The notes: a model not told the origin generated them from the letters alone. DNA of 43,788 nucleotides from Porticoccaceae bacterium (GCA_018662305.1 JABJGI010000088.1:1-43788), one strand, 5' to 3'; shown: positions 15,935 to 24,886, numbered from the stretch's first letter. Numbers and translations: made by a program.

Positions 15935-16582
15935 TTGATATTTATGTCAGAGCAAATTGAACTTGGGCTCTCAGCCGGAAAACCGGAGAGAGCGACTCCA
16001 AAGCAAATACTGCCCCTAGACGGCGATACCCAATATTTTGGTGTGGTCTGTGATCAGGAGTTATCCAACCATTACCTGGATTACCTGTTGCAGAAAGTTC
16101 CCTGGAAAAATGATGAAGCGATCATTTATGGCAACCACTACATCACAGATAGAAAAGTTGCTTGGTACGGCGATGGGAATTTCTCTTACAGCTATTCCGG
16201 AAAAACCCGAGTGGCCATTCCCTGGACAGAGCCACTACTTGAGTTAAAAGCCTTGGCAGAAAGATATTCAGGAGCAAGCTATAACTCCTGCCTGCTTAAT
16301 CTATACGAGAACGGAAGCCAGGGAATGGGATGGCATCATGATGACGAAAAAGGCCTGGGAAAAAACAGCAATATTGCTTCTCTCTCTTTTGGTGCTGCTC
16401 GTCGATTCGATTTTCGCCACAAGCAAAATAGGCAAAAAATCTCGGTACTACTCGAACATGGAAGTCTTTTAGTGATGGCAGGGACAACTCAGTCGAATTG
16501 GCAGCATCATCTGCCGAAGAGCCTAAAAATAAGTCAGCCTCGAGTGAATCTGACATTCAGGGCAATGCTGTTACGAGGCTGA
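15935..16582 (+). CDS. AlkB-type 2-oxoglutarate/Fe(II) dioxygenase
   Basis: A 215-residue AlkB-family demethylase, nearer in look to the ALKBH2/3 branch than to E. coli AlkB. These enzymes remove alkyl lesions such as 1-methyladenine and 3-methylcytosine from nucleic acid using Fe(II), oxygen and 2-oxoglutarate. The iron ligands are H134 and D136 (GWHHDDE) and H191 (WQHHLPK); the 2-oxoglutarate arginine and its partner are R203 and R209 (PRVNLTFR). SYNSCLLNLYENG is the substrate-side strand. The start is uncertain: TTG 15935 or ATG 15944, both with weak ribosome sites. It converges with the pirin gene, stops 14 bases apart. Confidence 0.9.
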   Translation: MIFMSEQIELGLSAGKPERATPKQILPLDGDTQYFGVVCDQELSNHYLDYLLQKVPWKNDEAIIYGNHYITDRKVAWYGDGNFSYSYSGKTRVAIPWTEPLLELKALAERYSGASYNSCLLNLYENGSQGMGWHHDDEKGLGKNSNIASLSFGAARRFDFRHKQNRQKISVLLEHGSLLVMAGTTQSNWQHHLPKSLKISQPRVNLTFRAMLLRG

Positions 16583-16596
16583 CTAATCAAGCGACT

Positions 16597-17301
16597 TTAA
16601 GCCGTTTTTTTGTGCTCAGGCACTTCGATAACTAGAACCTCCGAATCAACAATGGCTTGGAGTCTTATAAGATCCAACTCAGTGACTTCTGCGCCATCGC
16701 CCTTCTTCATCAACCTTCCCTCAAGCTCAACCTGCCCCTCTGACACCAGAACGTAGGCTTGCTGGGTTATAGGCTGCAGAATTTCTGTACCCTCTACTAA
16801 GCTGCCCGCATAAATAGCAGCATCTTGGTTAATCCATAAAGGAGCGTTGTCGGCCCCCGAGACCAGAAGACTCAATTCGCTATTTGCCGACTGTTTAGGA
16901 AATTCATAGCTATCCCAACGTGGCTGCACTCCATACTCCTTTGGTTCAATCCAAATTTGAAAGATATTAGTTTCTACCTCTTCCAAATTATATTCAGAGT
17001 GCGCCACGCCAGTACCAGCGCTCATTACCTGAACGTCTCCGGCTACTGTTCGACCTTCATTACCCTGACTATCTTTGTGGCTGATTGCGCCGCGTCGAAC
17101 ATAGGTAATAATTTCCATATCGCGATGCGGGTGGGTAGGAAAGCCGGTTCCTGGCTGAATAATGTCATCATTTACTACACGGAGGACACCAAATCCCATC
17201 CGATGAGGATTATAGTAATCCGCAAAACTAAAGTGATGGCGGGCATCTAACCATCCATGGTTAGCACGTCCAAGCTCTTCAAAAGGGTACAGCTTGATCA
17301 T
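16597..17301 (-). CDS. Pirin-family bicupin protein
   Basis: A 234-residue pirin (YhhW-like), a two-cupin cytoplasmic protein. Metal ligands are visible in the first cupin: H57, H59 (THPHRDMEI), H101 and E103 (VAHSEYN). Bacterial YhhW-type pirins have quercetinase activity, but the natural role is usually unknown and often linked to redox stress. The size is normal. The DoxX gene is 27 bases upstream on the same strand and a LysR gene is divergent, so the LysR protein probably controls a doxX-pirin unit. Confidence 0.9.
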   Translation of the reverse strand: MIKLYPFEELGRANHGWLDARHHFSFADYYNPHRMGFGVLRVVNDDIIQPGTGFPTHPHRDMEIITYVRRGAISHKDSQGNEGRTVAGDVQVMSAGTGVAHSEYNLEEVETNIFQIWIEPKEYGVQPRWDSYEFPKQSANSELSLLVSGADNAPLWINQDAAIYAGSLVEGTEILQPITQQAYVLVSEGQVELEGRLMKKGDGAEVTELDLIRLQAIVDSEVLVIEVPEHKKTA

Positions 17302-17328
17302 TTCCGATCTCCTATAAGTTTGTTGCTG

Positions 17329-17757
17329 TTAAACAGCCTGTGGTGAAGCCGCTGTAGACCTCGAGCTGATGAGCTGATCCAGCGCGTAGCTTCCAGCACC
17401 CTGTATAGATATTGCGAGCGCTAACACCACCAACAATGCCGGGAATTCCCAGCCGCCTCCAGCACTACTAAATACCCAGCCGTTACCTAGATGTGCCCAG
17501 GTGGCACCTATCAATATAGGTAAGCTCAGAGATGCAGCTAGGCGGGTCAACACACCGCTAATGATGGCCAATCCAGCCGTGATCTCACCAAAAATCATTA
17601 GATAGGCAACAACGGATGGCAATCCCAGGCTGGCAAAGTAACCAACGGTGCCGCTGACACCAAATACCAATATCTTTAACAAGCCGTGAGACAACAAAAC
17701 ACTTCCTAGCGCCAGACGCAAAATGAAGGCTGCATGATCCTGATTTAAATTTTTCAT
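17329..17757 (-). CDS. DoxX-family membrane protein
   Basis: A 142-residue inner-membrane protein with four hydrophobic helices and the DoxX-family pattern (FILRLALGSVLLSHGLLKI ... GLPSVVAYLMIFGEITAGL). Such proteins are linked to thiol and redox stress systems in some bacteria, with no settled activity. It is the first gene of a pair with the pirin gene and diverges from the LysR gene across 104 bases. Confidence 0.88.
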   Translation of the reverse strand: MKNLNQDHAAFILRLALGSVLLSHGLLKILVFGVSGTVGYFASLGLPSVVAYLMIFGEITAGLAIISGVLTRLAASLSLPILIGATWAHLGNGWVFSSAGGGWEFPALLVVLALAISIQGAGSYALDQLISSRSTAASPQAV

Positions 17758-17789
17758 TTAGGTAATCCTCTCAAGTAATTGGCAGCCAG

Positions 17790-17816
17790 ATTATCAGTTC
17801 TATTTATAGCGATAAT
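17790..17816. promoter_or_regulatory. Inverted repeat in the doxX/LysR intergenic region
   Basis: ATTATC and GATAAT face each other over 15 bases; a wider pair, GGTAAT (17761) and ATTACC (17815), surrounds them. The position between divergent genes is where a LysR-type regulator normally binds to control itself and its target. Confidence 0.4.
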
Positions 17817-17861
17817 TACCCTATAATTTACTTTATTATTTCTATTTGGTTATTAATTATC

Positions 17862-18773
17862 ATGAAAGATATTTCTCGACTTCACACTTTTTTGCAGGTT
17901 TCTAAAAACCTGAGTTTTGCTGAAGCAGGCAGAAGTTTAGGGATCAGCGGGCCGGCCGTTACCAAGCAGGTGCAGGCACTAGAAAAAGAGCTCGGAGTGA
18001 AATTATTTTATCGCTCTACCCGCCGAGTATCACTCACTGAACAGGGAGCAATATATGCCGAAAAGGTGCGTAAGGTTCTAGACGAATTACAGGAAGCAGA
18101 GCAGGAAATTATTGAATTAAAAGACTGTCCACGAGGGAAATTAAAAATCAATGCTCCGATGTCCTTTGGCCGTCAGTATCTTGCACAACCCTTAGCTCAG
18201 TTCGCCAAACTGCACCCACAAATTGAAATGGAAGTAGATTTTGATGACCGCTGGGTAGATATCATTGAAGAAGGTTATGATCTGGTTGTACGCATCGGCA
18301 CACTAGAAGACTCGTCTCTCATAGCTAGAAAACTCGCTGACTGCCCTATTCGTCTGTATGCCTCGCCAGAGTTTGTTCGGCAAAAGGGCAAGCCGGAATC
18401 AATCGAGCAGGTAGCTGACTTTCCCTCCGTGCTCTACACAAAACAAAACCAGTCTTCTGTTTGGTTATATAAGGACAGTAATAGCTCTAAAGGCAGCATT
18501 GTTATGCAAAGGGCATTTGCAGCTAATACCGCCGAAATGCAGCTGCAGGCCTGCTTGGAAGGCATAGGAATCGCTCTGATACCAATATTCGCCGCAGCTC
18601 CATACCTCTTAGACGGCTCCCTTGTGCCAGTGCTGCCTAACTATGAAATGTCGCCTAAACGAGAGATTTATACTCTGTTTCCACAGCGCCGCTATCTCTC
18701 TACTAAGGTGCGATTGTTAGTAGATTATTTGTTGGAGCAGCGCCGAGATTTTATGTGGATTGACCAAAGCTAG
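17862..18773 (+). CDS. LysR-type transcriptional regulator
   Basis: A 303-residue LysR regulator. The N-terminal winged helix is clear (DISRLHTFLQVSKNLSFAEAGRSLGISGPAVTKQVQALEKELG, LFYRSTRRVSLTEQG), followed by a linker helix and the effector-binding domain (LKINAPMSFGRQYLAQPL ... GYDLVVRIGTLEDSSLIARKL), most like the group of LysR proteins near electrophile- and quinone-related genes. It diverges from doxX-pirin, its probable target. Its stop TAG overlaps the stop of the converging DUF6152 gene inside one CTAG. Confidence 0.93.
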   Translation: MKDISRLHTFLQVSKNLSFAEAGRSLGISGPAVTKQVQALEKELGVKLFYRSTRRVSLTEQGAIYAEKVRKVLDELQEAEQEIIELKDCPRGKLKINAPMSFGRQYLAQPLAQFAKLHPQIEMEVDFDDRWVDIIEEGYDLVVRIGTLEDSSLIARKLADCPIRLYASPEFVRQKGKPESIEQVADFPSVLYTKQNQSSVWLYKDSNSSKGSIVMQRAFAANTAEMQLQACLEGIGIALIPIFAAAPYLLDGSLVPVLPNYEMSPKREIYTLFPQRRYLSTKVRLLVDYLLEQRRDFMWIDQS

Positions 18774-19792
18774 CGGGAAAACCTCTCGGCGGCATCCAGC
18801 TCACATTCGAATTCAAAGATTGGCTCATCATCAGCAACCCGGCTCAATCGAACCTGCCCTGTATAGGGCTCTGCTAGGTAGAAAGAATCCTCAATACTGA
18901 AATCAAGCAGAACGGTATTGCCACCATCTATCACACTAAAACGCTCGACAATCTGTTTCTCTGCGCTCGAGGGGATATCGCGTCCCACTTGAGCCGCCAG
19001 TGCCAGCCCCCAACCCGATGCTTTGTATGCGTCGCTCTCGACCACCAAAGTATCTCCTTCGATATGAGCCGTTGCTCTGCCAAATGAGCCATTAACATCA
19101 CTCATAACAGGTCCGCCCGATAAGGGAACCGTTCGAACTTGAGCATAGTGTTCATATCTGATGACAAGCTCATTTTCGTTTAATCGAATATCGGCTAAAA
19201 AGGGTGCAAACCAAATACCGGGGATACTGCTGGTTTCACAGGTGTTCGCAGGAGACTTTTGCGCATCATAATTGTCCCAGGCTGCCTGGCCGGTTTCATT
19301 GAGAATCATTGGTGGCGCACTAAGTCTTTGCGGATATGGCACCTGCCAGCGGCCAGAAATGTTAGATAAATCCACTGGCTGAGCTGCTTCATCCTTCTCG
19401 AGAATCAGGTTCGGGGCATCCCCTATTAGCTGTCCATCGGCGGTCACAAAGGCATCTCCGAACACCAATGGATTTCCAGCCTGCCGATTCGGCCAGGCAA
19501 TCACCTTGACTTGGTCGCCGGCCTGAAATGTGTCTCGACGCACGCCCATTCTTTGAAGATGCGCTGAAGCCGCCGCTTCGATTTCCCAGCGGACTATCTC
19601 GCCTGCAGAATTTTCCGCATCCAGCCACATAAAGGAATGAGGGCTGCGCAAACTAAAGTCCACCACTCTACCCTCCAACTCAAAAGGTTGTGAAGGTACG
19701 TAGTGAGTAGCAAAGGAATGGTGCGCCTGACTAGAAGAGGCAAAGAAAAATACGGCAATCCAGATGGCAAAAGTATGACCTATGTATTTCAT
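18770..19792 (-). CDS. Exported DUF6152 family protein, long form
   Basis: A 340-residue secreted protein. The signal peptide (IGHTFAIWIAVFFFASSSQA) is followed by HHSFATHYVPSQPFELEGRVVDFSLRSPHSFMWL, the DUF6152 opening, and then a longer C-terminal beta-rich part (ISGRWQVPYPQRL ... VRLSRVADDEP) that the small DUF6152 protein at 5324 lacks. Function unknown. I start at ATG 19792, which has GGGGGA just upstream; an in-frame start eight codons earlier spoils the signal. It may be monocistronic, since miaE is 97 bases upstream on the same strand. Confidence 0.82.
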   Translation of the reverse strand: MKYIGHTFAIWIAVFFFASSSQAHHSFATHYVPSQPFELEGRVVDFSLRSPHSFMWLDAENSAGEIVRWEIEAAASAHLQRMGVRRDTFQAGDQVKVIAWPNRQAGNPLVFGDAFVTADGQLIGDAPNLILEKDEAAQPVDLSNISGRWQVPYPQRLSAPPMILNETGQAAWDNYDAQKSPANTCETSSIPGIWFAPFLADIRLNENELVIRYEHYAQVRTVPLSGGPVMSDVNGSFGRATAHIEGDTLVVESDAYKASGWGLALAAQVGRDIPSSAEKQIVERFSVIDGGNTVLLDFSIEDSFYLAEPYTGQVRLSRVADDEPIFEFECELDAAERFSR

Positions 19793-19889
19793 ATGTCCCC
19801 CAACATATGTATTCAAGACTATGGATTCTGCCTTAATAGCCGATAAAAAGGGGCGGTGAAATGATATTTAATCTTGACGAGCTATTGAT

Positions 19890-20507
19890 TTAGACCGGAA
19901 TTCCACTGTGAAAGCGGAGTTCGTTGCTGGAGCCTAGAATAAGCTGCTTGTCTAGATCGAGGAAGAGTTTGATTCGATCCTCGATAGGATTTGCCGAGCT
20001 CTTGCGAGCAAGTGCCAGATAATCTTGATAGTGACGAGCCTCCGACTTTAGAAGCCCTAGGTAGAATCCAGCTAGTTCTTCATCCAGATGCGGTGCTAAC
20101 TTAGCAAAGCGCTCACAGGAACGTGCTTCGATAATTGCACCGACAATCAGCGTGTCTATTTGTTTTTCTGGTTCTGTTTTTCGCACTGACTTCATCAAAC
20201 CCGCCGCGTATTCCGAAGCACTAACAAACTCATACTCGATGGATCGCTTTTTTAGGATGGCCACAACCTGCTCAAAATGACGTAGTTCTTCGCGCGCCAG
20301 ACGGGACATCTTGTTCAGCAACTCAAAGTTGTCGGTATAGCGATACATCAGATTGAGTGCGGTTGAAGCCGCTTTCTTTTCGCAGTTCGCATGATCGATA
20401 AGCAGAAGATCAAGATTTTGCACAGCAGCATCAACCCAAGCGTCCGGCGTCCTACATGGCAGGAACTCCAGAACAGGCTGCATTAGTTTGTCTAGATCGG
20501 CAGGCAT
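19890..20507 (-). CDS. miaE: tRNA-(ms2io6A37) hydroxylase
   Basis: MiaE, 205 residues, is a di-iron monooxygenase that hydroxylates 2-methylthio-N6-isopentenyl-adenosine at position 37 of tRNAs reading codons that begin with U. The ferritin-like iron ligands are E43 (DHANCEKKA), E74 and H77 (REELRHFEQ), E127 (IIEARSCERF) and E156 and H159 (SEARHYQDY). The length is normal. It lies downstream of acnB with about 100 bases between, including a strong hairpin, so it probably has its own promoter. Confidence 0.95.
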   Translation of the reverse strand: MPADLDKLMQPVLEFLPCRTPDAWVDAAVQNLDLLLIDHANCEKKAASTALNLMYRYTDNFELLNKMSRLAREELRHFEQVVAILKKRSIEYEFVSASEYAAGLMKSVRKTEPEKQIDTLIVGAIIEARSCERFAKLAPHLDEELAGFYLGLLKSEARHYQDYLALARKSSANPIEDRIKLFLDLDKQLILGSSNELRFHSGIPV

Positions 20508-20544
20508 AGGTATTTAATATCAGCTCAGTTAAGAGGCCATAAAG

Positions 20545-20580
20545 TTAAAGCCCCACCAGTATTCACTAGCAGGGCTTTAA
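20545..20580. terminator. Hairpin between acnB and miaE
   Basis: A perfect 9-base stem, TTAAAGCCC and GGGCTTTAA, with further partial pairing in the loop. In the direction of acnB the following bases (AACTTTAT on the minus strand) are only moderately T-rich, so it may be a weak terminator or an mRNA end-stabilising hairpin. Confidence 0.55.
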
Positions 20581-20610
20581 TTGGTGTGTCAGCGAACAAC
20601 TCGACTCGAA

Positions 20611-23409
20611 TTAGCCAACAATTCTCAAGGGCTGCGCTTCAACACTAAGATCCTCTTTGGGTGGAGCAAAGTCAGTTAGGTTGATGCCCACCACGGCGCT
20701 CTTGTACTCATCGATTGTCGGAGTGCGTCCAAGAATGGAAGAAAGCACAACAACCGGAGTAGAGGCCAACAAAGATTCCCCCTTCTTCTCGCTGGAATCT
20801 TCAACCACACGCCCCTGGAACAATCGAGTGGAGGTTGCCATCACGGTATCGCCCTTCTCCGCTTTTTCTTGGTTGCCCATGCAAAGGTTACAACCCGGCC
20901 GCTCAAGGTACATGATGTTTTCGTATTTGGTGCGAGCAGTTCCCTTCGGGTTGTCATCGTTAAACTCAAAGCCCGAGTACTTGGTAAGAACATCCCAATC
21001 GCCCTCTTCTTTCAATTCGTCGACGATGTTGTAGGTTGGAGGCGCGATTACCAAAGGCGCTTTGAACTCCACACTGCCGTTCTGCTCTTCGATATTTTTA
21101 AGCATTTGGGAAATGATTTTCATATCTCCTTTGTGAATCATGCATGAACCAACAAAGGCCAGATCAACTACTTTCTCACCGCCATAATAGGACACAGGGC
21201 GGATGGTATCGTGGGTATAACGCTTTGAAACATCATCGTTATTGACGTCTGGATCAGCGATCATTGGCTCGTTTATTTCATCGAGATCGATAACCACTTC
21301 CGCGAAGTACTTAGCGTTGCTGTCCGGCTTCAACGCAGCATTTTCGCCTGATTGAATTTCACTAATTCGTCGGTTGGCAATATCGATTAAGCCCTGCAAC
21401 ATATTGACATCGTTATCCATACCTTTATCAATCATTATCTGAATACGGCTTATTGCCAGTTCCAGAGAGCCGATCAGAGTTTCATCATTAGAAATACAGA
21501 TAGAGGCTTTTGCCTTCATCTCTGCAGTCCAGTCGGTAAAAGTAAAGGCTTGATCGGCAAGTAGCGTGCCGATATGCACTTCAATAATACGACCTTGGAA
21601 AACGTTATCGCCAAACTCTTCAAGCATTTGCGCCTGAGTCGCATGCACAACATCTCGGAAGTCCATATAGGATTTCATTTCACCTTTAAAGGTTACTTTC
21701 ACCGACTCAGGGATCGGCATAGCAGATTCACCGGTTGCCAGCGCCAGCGCTACCGTTCCCGAGTCAGCACCGAAAGCCACACCTTTTGACATTCTGGTGT
21801 GAGAGTCGCCGCCAACAATAATGGACCAGTCATCCACTGTGATGTCATTGAGCACTTTGTGGATCACGTCTGTCAGTGGATGGTATACCCCTTTAGGATC
21901 GCGGCCCGTAATCAGCCCAAAGTCGTTCATAAACTTCATCAAGCGGGGAATATTGGCTTTTGACTTGTTATCCCATACGGAAGCAGTGTGACATCCCGAT
22001 TGATAGGCGCCATCAACACTTGGAGATATGACTGTGGCGGCCATGGCCTCAAGTTCCTGTGACGTCATTAGACCTGTAGTGTCCTGCGAGCCGACAATAT
22101 TCACCTTGACGCGAACATCAGAGCCAGCGTGCAGCGGCGCACTGGATTTCACGCCCAAGGCGTTTTTATTGAAGATTTTTTCAACGGCGGTCAGACCCTG
22201 ACCTTCGTGTGAGATTTCTTTTGAAGGAGCGTAAACCAAAGGTGCTTCAATACCGAGAGTCTCTGCGGCAAGGGTTTGCAGCTTCTTGCCAAAGACGACG
22301 GCGTAAGAACCTCCCGCCTTCATAAATTCAATCTTTTGCGGCGTAAAGGCTGAAGAAATGTCCGCAAGCTCCTCACTACCATTGTAGAGTTTCTTCTCTT
22401 TGGTATTGATAGTCAGAACAGTTCCCGTGGCCACAGAGTAGGCCTCTTCGAGAACCACATCTCCGTCTTCGTCTTCGATAGGGTTCCCCGCCTCATCAAG
22501 CTTCTTCACCCAGTTTTTTAAATCCAGACCAATACCGCCGGTTACGTCGACTGTGGTCAGGAAGATGGGTGATATGCCATTGGTACCTGCAACTACAGGT
22601 GCAATATTGACGAAGGGTACATAGGGGCTTGCTGGCACACCTGCCCAAAGAGCCACATTATTGACTCCGGACATACGAGACGAACCCACACCCATGGTGC
22701 CTTTTTCGGCAATCAACATCACTTTTTTGCCCGGATGCTGTTCTTTGAGCGCGGTAATCTCTGCCTGGGCATCAGGAGAAATTAGACATTGACCGTGTAG
22801 CTCACGATCTGACCTTGAATGCGCCTGGTTGCCAGGAGAAAGTAAATCCGTAGAAATGTCTCCTTCCCCAGCAACGTAAGTCACAACCTCAATCTTTTCG
22901 TCGAGATCAGGAAGTGTGGTAAAGAATTCCGCATTGGCATAGCTTTGAAGAATACTGGTAGCAATCGCATTGCCAGCTTTATGAGCGTCTTCGAGTCGGT
23001 CTGTGTCTGCTTCGTAAAGGAAGACCTGGGTCTTCAGCACCGCAGCAGCGGTTTCCGCCACAGCTGCATCATCTCCAAGCGCAAGATCAAGAAGCACCTC
23101 GATCGATGGTCCACCCTTCATATGAGATAGCAACTCATATGCAAAGCTAGGCGTAATTTCTTCTAGAACGGATTCACCAAGAATAATTTCTTTCAGAAAC
23201 TTGGCTTTTACACCCGCTGCACTAGTGGTTCCAGGAAGGGTGTTATAGATAAAGAATTTGAGGGAATCTTCGCGATGCACATTATCGGCATCTTTGATCT
23301 GCTCGATAATCTCTGCAAGTAGTTCAGCACTATCAATTGGCTTGGGATTTAGACCCAATTCATTCTTGCGGGTCTCTATTTCCTTTGTATATTCCAGGTA
23401 AAGGCTCAT
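20611..23409 (-). CDS. acnB: Aconitate hydratase B (bifunctional, also 2-methylisocitrate dehydratase)
   Basis: AcnB, 932 residues, converts citrate to isocitrate in the TCA cycle and can serve the methylcitrate cycle. The N-terminal HEAT-like domain, swivel domain and catalytic part are in the AcnB order. The [4Fe-4S] cysteines appear as C756 (VGSCMIHKGDM) and C840/C843 (RPGCNLCMGN). It is about 65 residues longer than E. coli AcnB. Part of the excess is a charged insert around residues 305-345 (DEAGNPIEDEDGDVVLEEAY), where the short form has a tight turn. ATG 23409 has GAGG well placed; a TTG one codon earlier is unlikely. It is monocistronic with its own promoter. Confidence 0.97.
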   Translation of the reverse strand: MSLYLEYTKEIETRKNELGLNPKPIDSAELLAEIIEQIKDADNVHREDSLKFFIYNTLPGTTSAAGVKAKFLKEIILGESVLEEITPSFAYELLSHMKGGPSIEVLLDLALGDDAAVAETAAAVLKTQVFLYEADTDRLEDAHKAGNAIATSILQSYANAEFFTTLPDLDEKIEVVTYVAGEGDISTDLLSPGNQAHSRSDRELHGQCLISPDAQAEITALKEQHPGKKVMLIAEKGTMGVGSSRMSGVNNVALWAGVPASPYVPFVNIAPVVAGTNGISPIFLTTVDVTGGIGLDLKNWVKKLDEAGNPIEDEDGDVVLEEAYSVATGTVLTINTKEKKLYNGSEELADISSAFTPQKIEFMKAGGSYAVVFGKKLQTLAAETLGIEAPLVYAPSKEISHEGQGLTAVEKIFNKNALGVKSSAPLHAGSDVRVKVNIVGSQDTTGLMTSQELEAMAATVISPSVDGAYQSGCHTASVWDNKSKANIPRLMKFMNDFGLITGRDPKGVYHPLTDVIHKVLNDITVDDWSIIVGGDSHTRMSKGVAFGADSGTVALALATGESAMPIPESVKVTFKGEMKSYMDFRDVVHATQAQMLEEFGDNVFQGRIIEVHIGTLLADQAFTFTDWTAEMKAKASICISNDETLIGSLELAISRIQIMIDKGMDNDVNMLQGLIDIANRRISEIQSGENAALKPDSNAKYFAEVVIDLDEINEPMIADPDVNNDDVSKRYTHDTIRPVSYYGGEKVVDLAFVGSCMIHKGDMKIISQMLKNIEEQNGSVEFKAPLVIAPPTYNIVDELKEEGDWDVLTKYSGFEFNDDNPKGTARTKYENIMYLERPGCNLCMGNQEKAEKGDTVMATSTRLFQGRVVEDSSEKKGESLLASTPVVVLSSILGRTPTIDEYKSAVVGINLTDFAPPKEDLSVEAQPLRIVG

Positions 23410-23449
23410 CAATTCCTCGTATTAAAAGCTAGCTTAAATAAGGGCGCGG

Positions 23450-23455
23450 ATTATA
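23450..23455 (-). promoter_or_regulatory. -10 box of acnB
   Basis: A perfect TATAAT on the minus strand, about 41 bases before the acnB start codon. The -35 region at 17 bases (TAACGA) is poor, so an activator may be needed. Confidence 0.55.
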
Positions 23456-23574
23456 GCAGTTAAGCCCCATTCTCGTTAGCCGGAAATACCAAGTATTTGT
23501 CTAGTGAATGGCTCCTTCATGATGACGAAGCCGATGTTCTGATTTCAAAAGAATGCGACTCCAGAAAGTTATAA

Positions 23575-23592
23575 ACCCCGTAATTGCGGGGT
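23575..23592 (-). terminator. Terminator after the SCO gene
   Basis: A 6-base GC stem, ACCCCG/CGGGGT with a 6-base loop, is followed on the minus strand by TTTATAACTTT. It sits 37 bases past the SCO stop and separates that cluster from acnB. Confidence 0.6.
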
Positions 23593-23628
23593 CTATGTCT
23601 TGAAATACAGAGATGCTTTAGATCAGCC

Positions 23629-24288
23629 TCAATGACAAACGAGTGCTGCGTCCATTTCGGCGAGCAATGTCTCCATATCCTGCATTAGGTACCCCACAGA
23701 AGTAGAATTCAATCCATTGTAAATACCACGGATGTGGCGATTTGAATCTATTAGAAGCAGGCTCTCAGTGTGCAGAAAATCCTCAAAATTCTGCTCGTTT
23801 CCCAAGTCATCGCTAGCAAAGTAGGCGGTTTTGGCCAATTCATATATTTCGTCCCTATCACCAGTGACAAGATGCCAAATATCACTATTGATCTCGTTTC
23901 TATCTGCATAGGCTTTAAGTATTTCAACCGTGTCCGTCGTCGGCTGAATCGAGTGCTGCAAGATGCGCACATCAGGGTGGCCTATATATTTCTCCTGAAC
24001 TTTAGACAGCTTTGATCTTATTGTGGGACAAATTCCGGGGCAGGTACTAAAGAAAAACCCGGACACATAAATCTTGTTTTCAAAGCTCCGATCGGTAACG
24101 CGATCGCCATCCTGATTGATAAAACTAAAGGAGGGAATCTGGTGAAAATCTTCCAGCTCTTCACTATTGGCTTCTAACCAACGAGGCGTAAATTCTGCAC
24201 TGTCATAGAATGGCAGGCTCTCCGCAGTCGCCACCCAGGAAGCTCCTGCAAGTACCGAAAAGATAATAAGATTAACCAGCTTGTTCAT
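23629..24288 (-). CDS. SCO1/SenC-family copper-linked thioredoxin-like protein
   Basis: A 219-residue exported SCO-family protein. After a signal peptide (LIIFSVLAGASWVATA) comes the thioredoxin-like fold with C83 and C87 in FFFSTCPGICPTI and the conserved H173 (DFLHTESLLLID), together the Cu-binding triad of SCO proteins. These deliver copper to the CuA centre of cytochrome oxidase or act as thiol reductases. The frame is open far upstream (to 24693), but that part is the neighbour gene in another frame; ATG 24288 has GGAG upstream and fits the family. It overlaps the YwqK-like gene by 17 bases, implying translational coupling. Confidence 0.92.
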   Translation of the reverse strand: MNKLVNLIIFSVLAGASWVATAESLPFYDSAEFTPRWLEANSEELEDFHQIPSFSFINQDGDRVTDRSFENKIYVSGFFFSTCPGICPTIRSKLSKVQEKYIGHPDVRILQHSIQPTTDTVEILKAYADRNEINSDIWHLVTGDRDEIYELAKTAYFASDDLGNEQNFEDFLHTESLLLIDSNRHIRGIYNGLNSTSVGYLMQDMETLLAEMDAALVCH

Positions 24289-24886
24289 GGTAATACTCCG
24301 GGGAGATTTGTTCGTCTTCAAGACCGACGCATGTATTTGATTTTCTAAGTCCGAATATTCGTCCATTTTTATACTCAAAATTGGAAAAGAGCTCTCCATT
24401 TTCACGCCATGCTTGTTGGATACCCACAGGTTGGCCTGCAAGGTGATTAGATTTTTTGAACTTGGCACCGCTGCGATACCAGTACCAACCCTCACCTTCC
24501 TGTAACCCATCGGCAAAGACAACTTCGGATCGCTGAGTTCCATTTGACCACCATGTTCGAGAGATGCCGTCCTTGAGTTCAGCATAGTAGTGAGCCTCGT
24601 ATCCCATGACACCATTCTCAAACCAGCTTCTTGCGTAGCCATTACGCCGACCTTCAACAAATTGATCGGACGTCGCCAGCTGACCGTTTGCATGAAAGGT
24701 CACCGCTTCACCCGTCAGGGGCTTTCCTTGATATATACGCTCACCAGAAAGACTTATGGAAACCTCTGCATCCTCTACAACTAAAGGTTTTTGAAGCTGT
24801 GCCCATGCGAAAACGGAAACCACCGCCGACAACATGATCACGCAGGCACCAAATACCAACTCGGACGAATCTTTAGTTAATCGCAT
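24272..24886 (-). CDS. Membrane-anchored YwqK/MORN_2 repeat protein
   Basis: A 204-residue protein. One membrane anchor (ELVFGACVIMLSAVVSVFAWA, about residues 9-29) is followed by at least four MORN_2-type repeats with the NGxxxxxxxFxxGxxxG pattern (FHANGQLATSDQFVEGRRNG, WFENGVMGYEAHYYAELKDG, WWSNGTQRSEVVFADGLQEG, WRENGELFSNFEYKNGRIFG). It ends in RKSNTCVGLEDE. Databases often label such proteins as toxin-antitoxin antitoxins; nothing here supports that. The start ATG 24886 overlaps the end of the YHYH gene by 14 bases, and its own end overlaps the SCO gene. It probably faces the periplasm as a partner of these two. Confidence 0.8.
   Translation of the reverse strand: MRLTKDSSELVFGACVIMLSAVVSVFAWAQLQKPLVVEDAEVSISLSGERIYQGKPLTGEAVTFHANGQLATSDQFVEGRRNGYARSWFENGVMGYEAHYYAELKDGISRTWWSNGTQRSEVVFADGLQEGEGWYWYRSGAKFKKSNHLAGQPVGIQQAWRENGELFSNFEYKNGRIFGLRKSNTCVGLEDEQISPEYYHEQAG

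Noticed and set aside
24289-24693. N-terminal extension of the SCO protein
   Set aside because: The open frame there lies inside the YwqK-like gene in another frame; the signal peptide and ribosome site place the SCO start at 24288.
24272-24886. Toxin-antitoxin module based on the YwqK-type label
   Set aside because: The label comes from database naming. There is no toxin partner; the protein is a membrane-anchored MORN_2 repeat protein between envelope genes.
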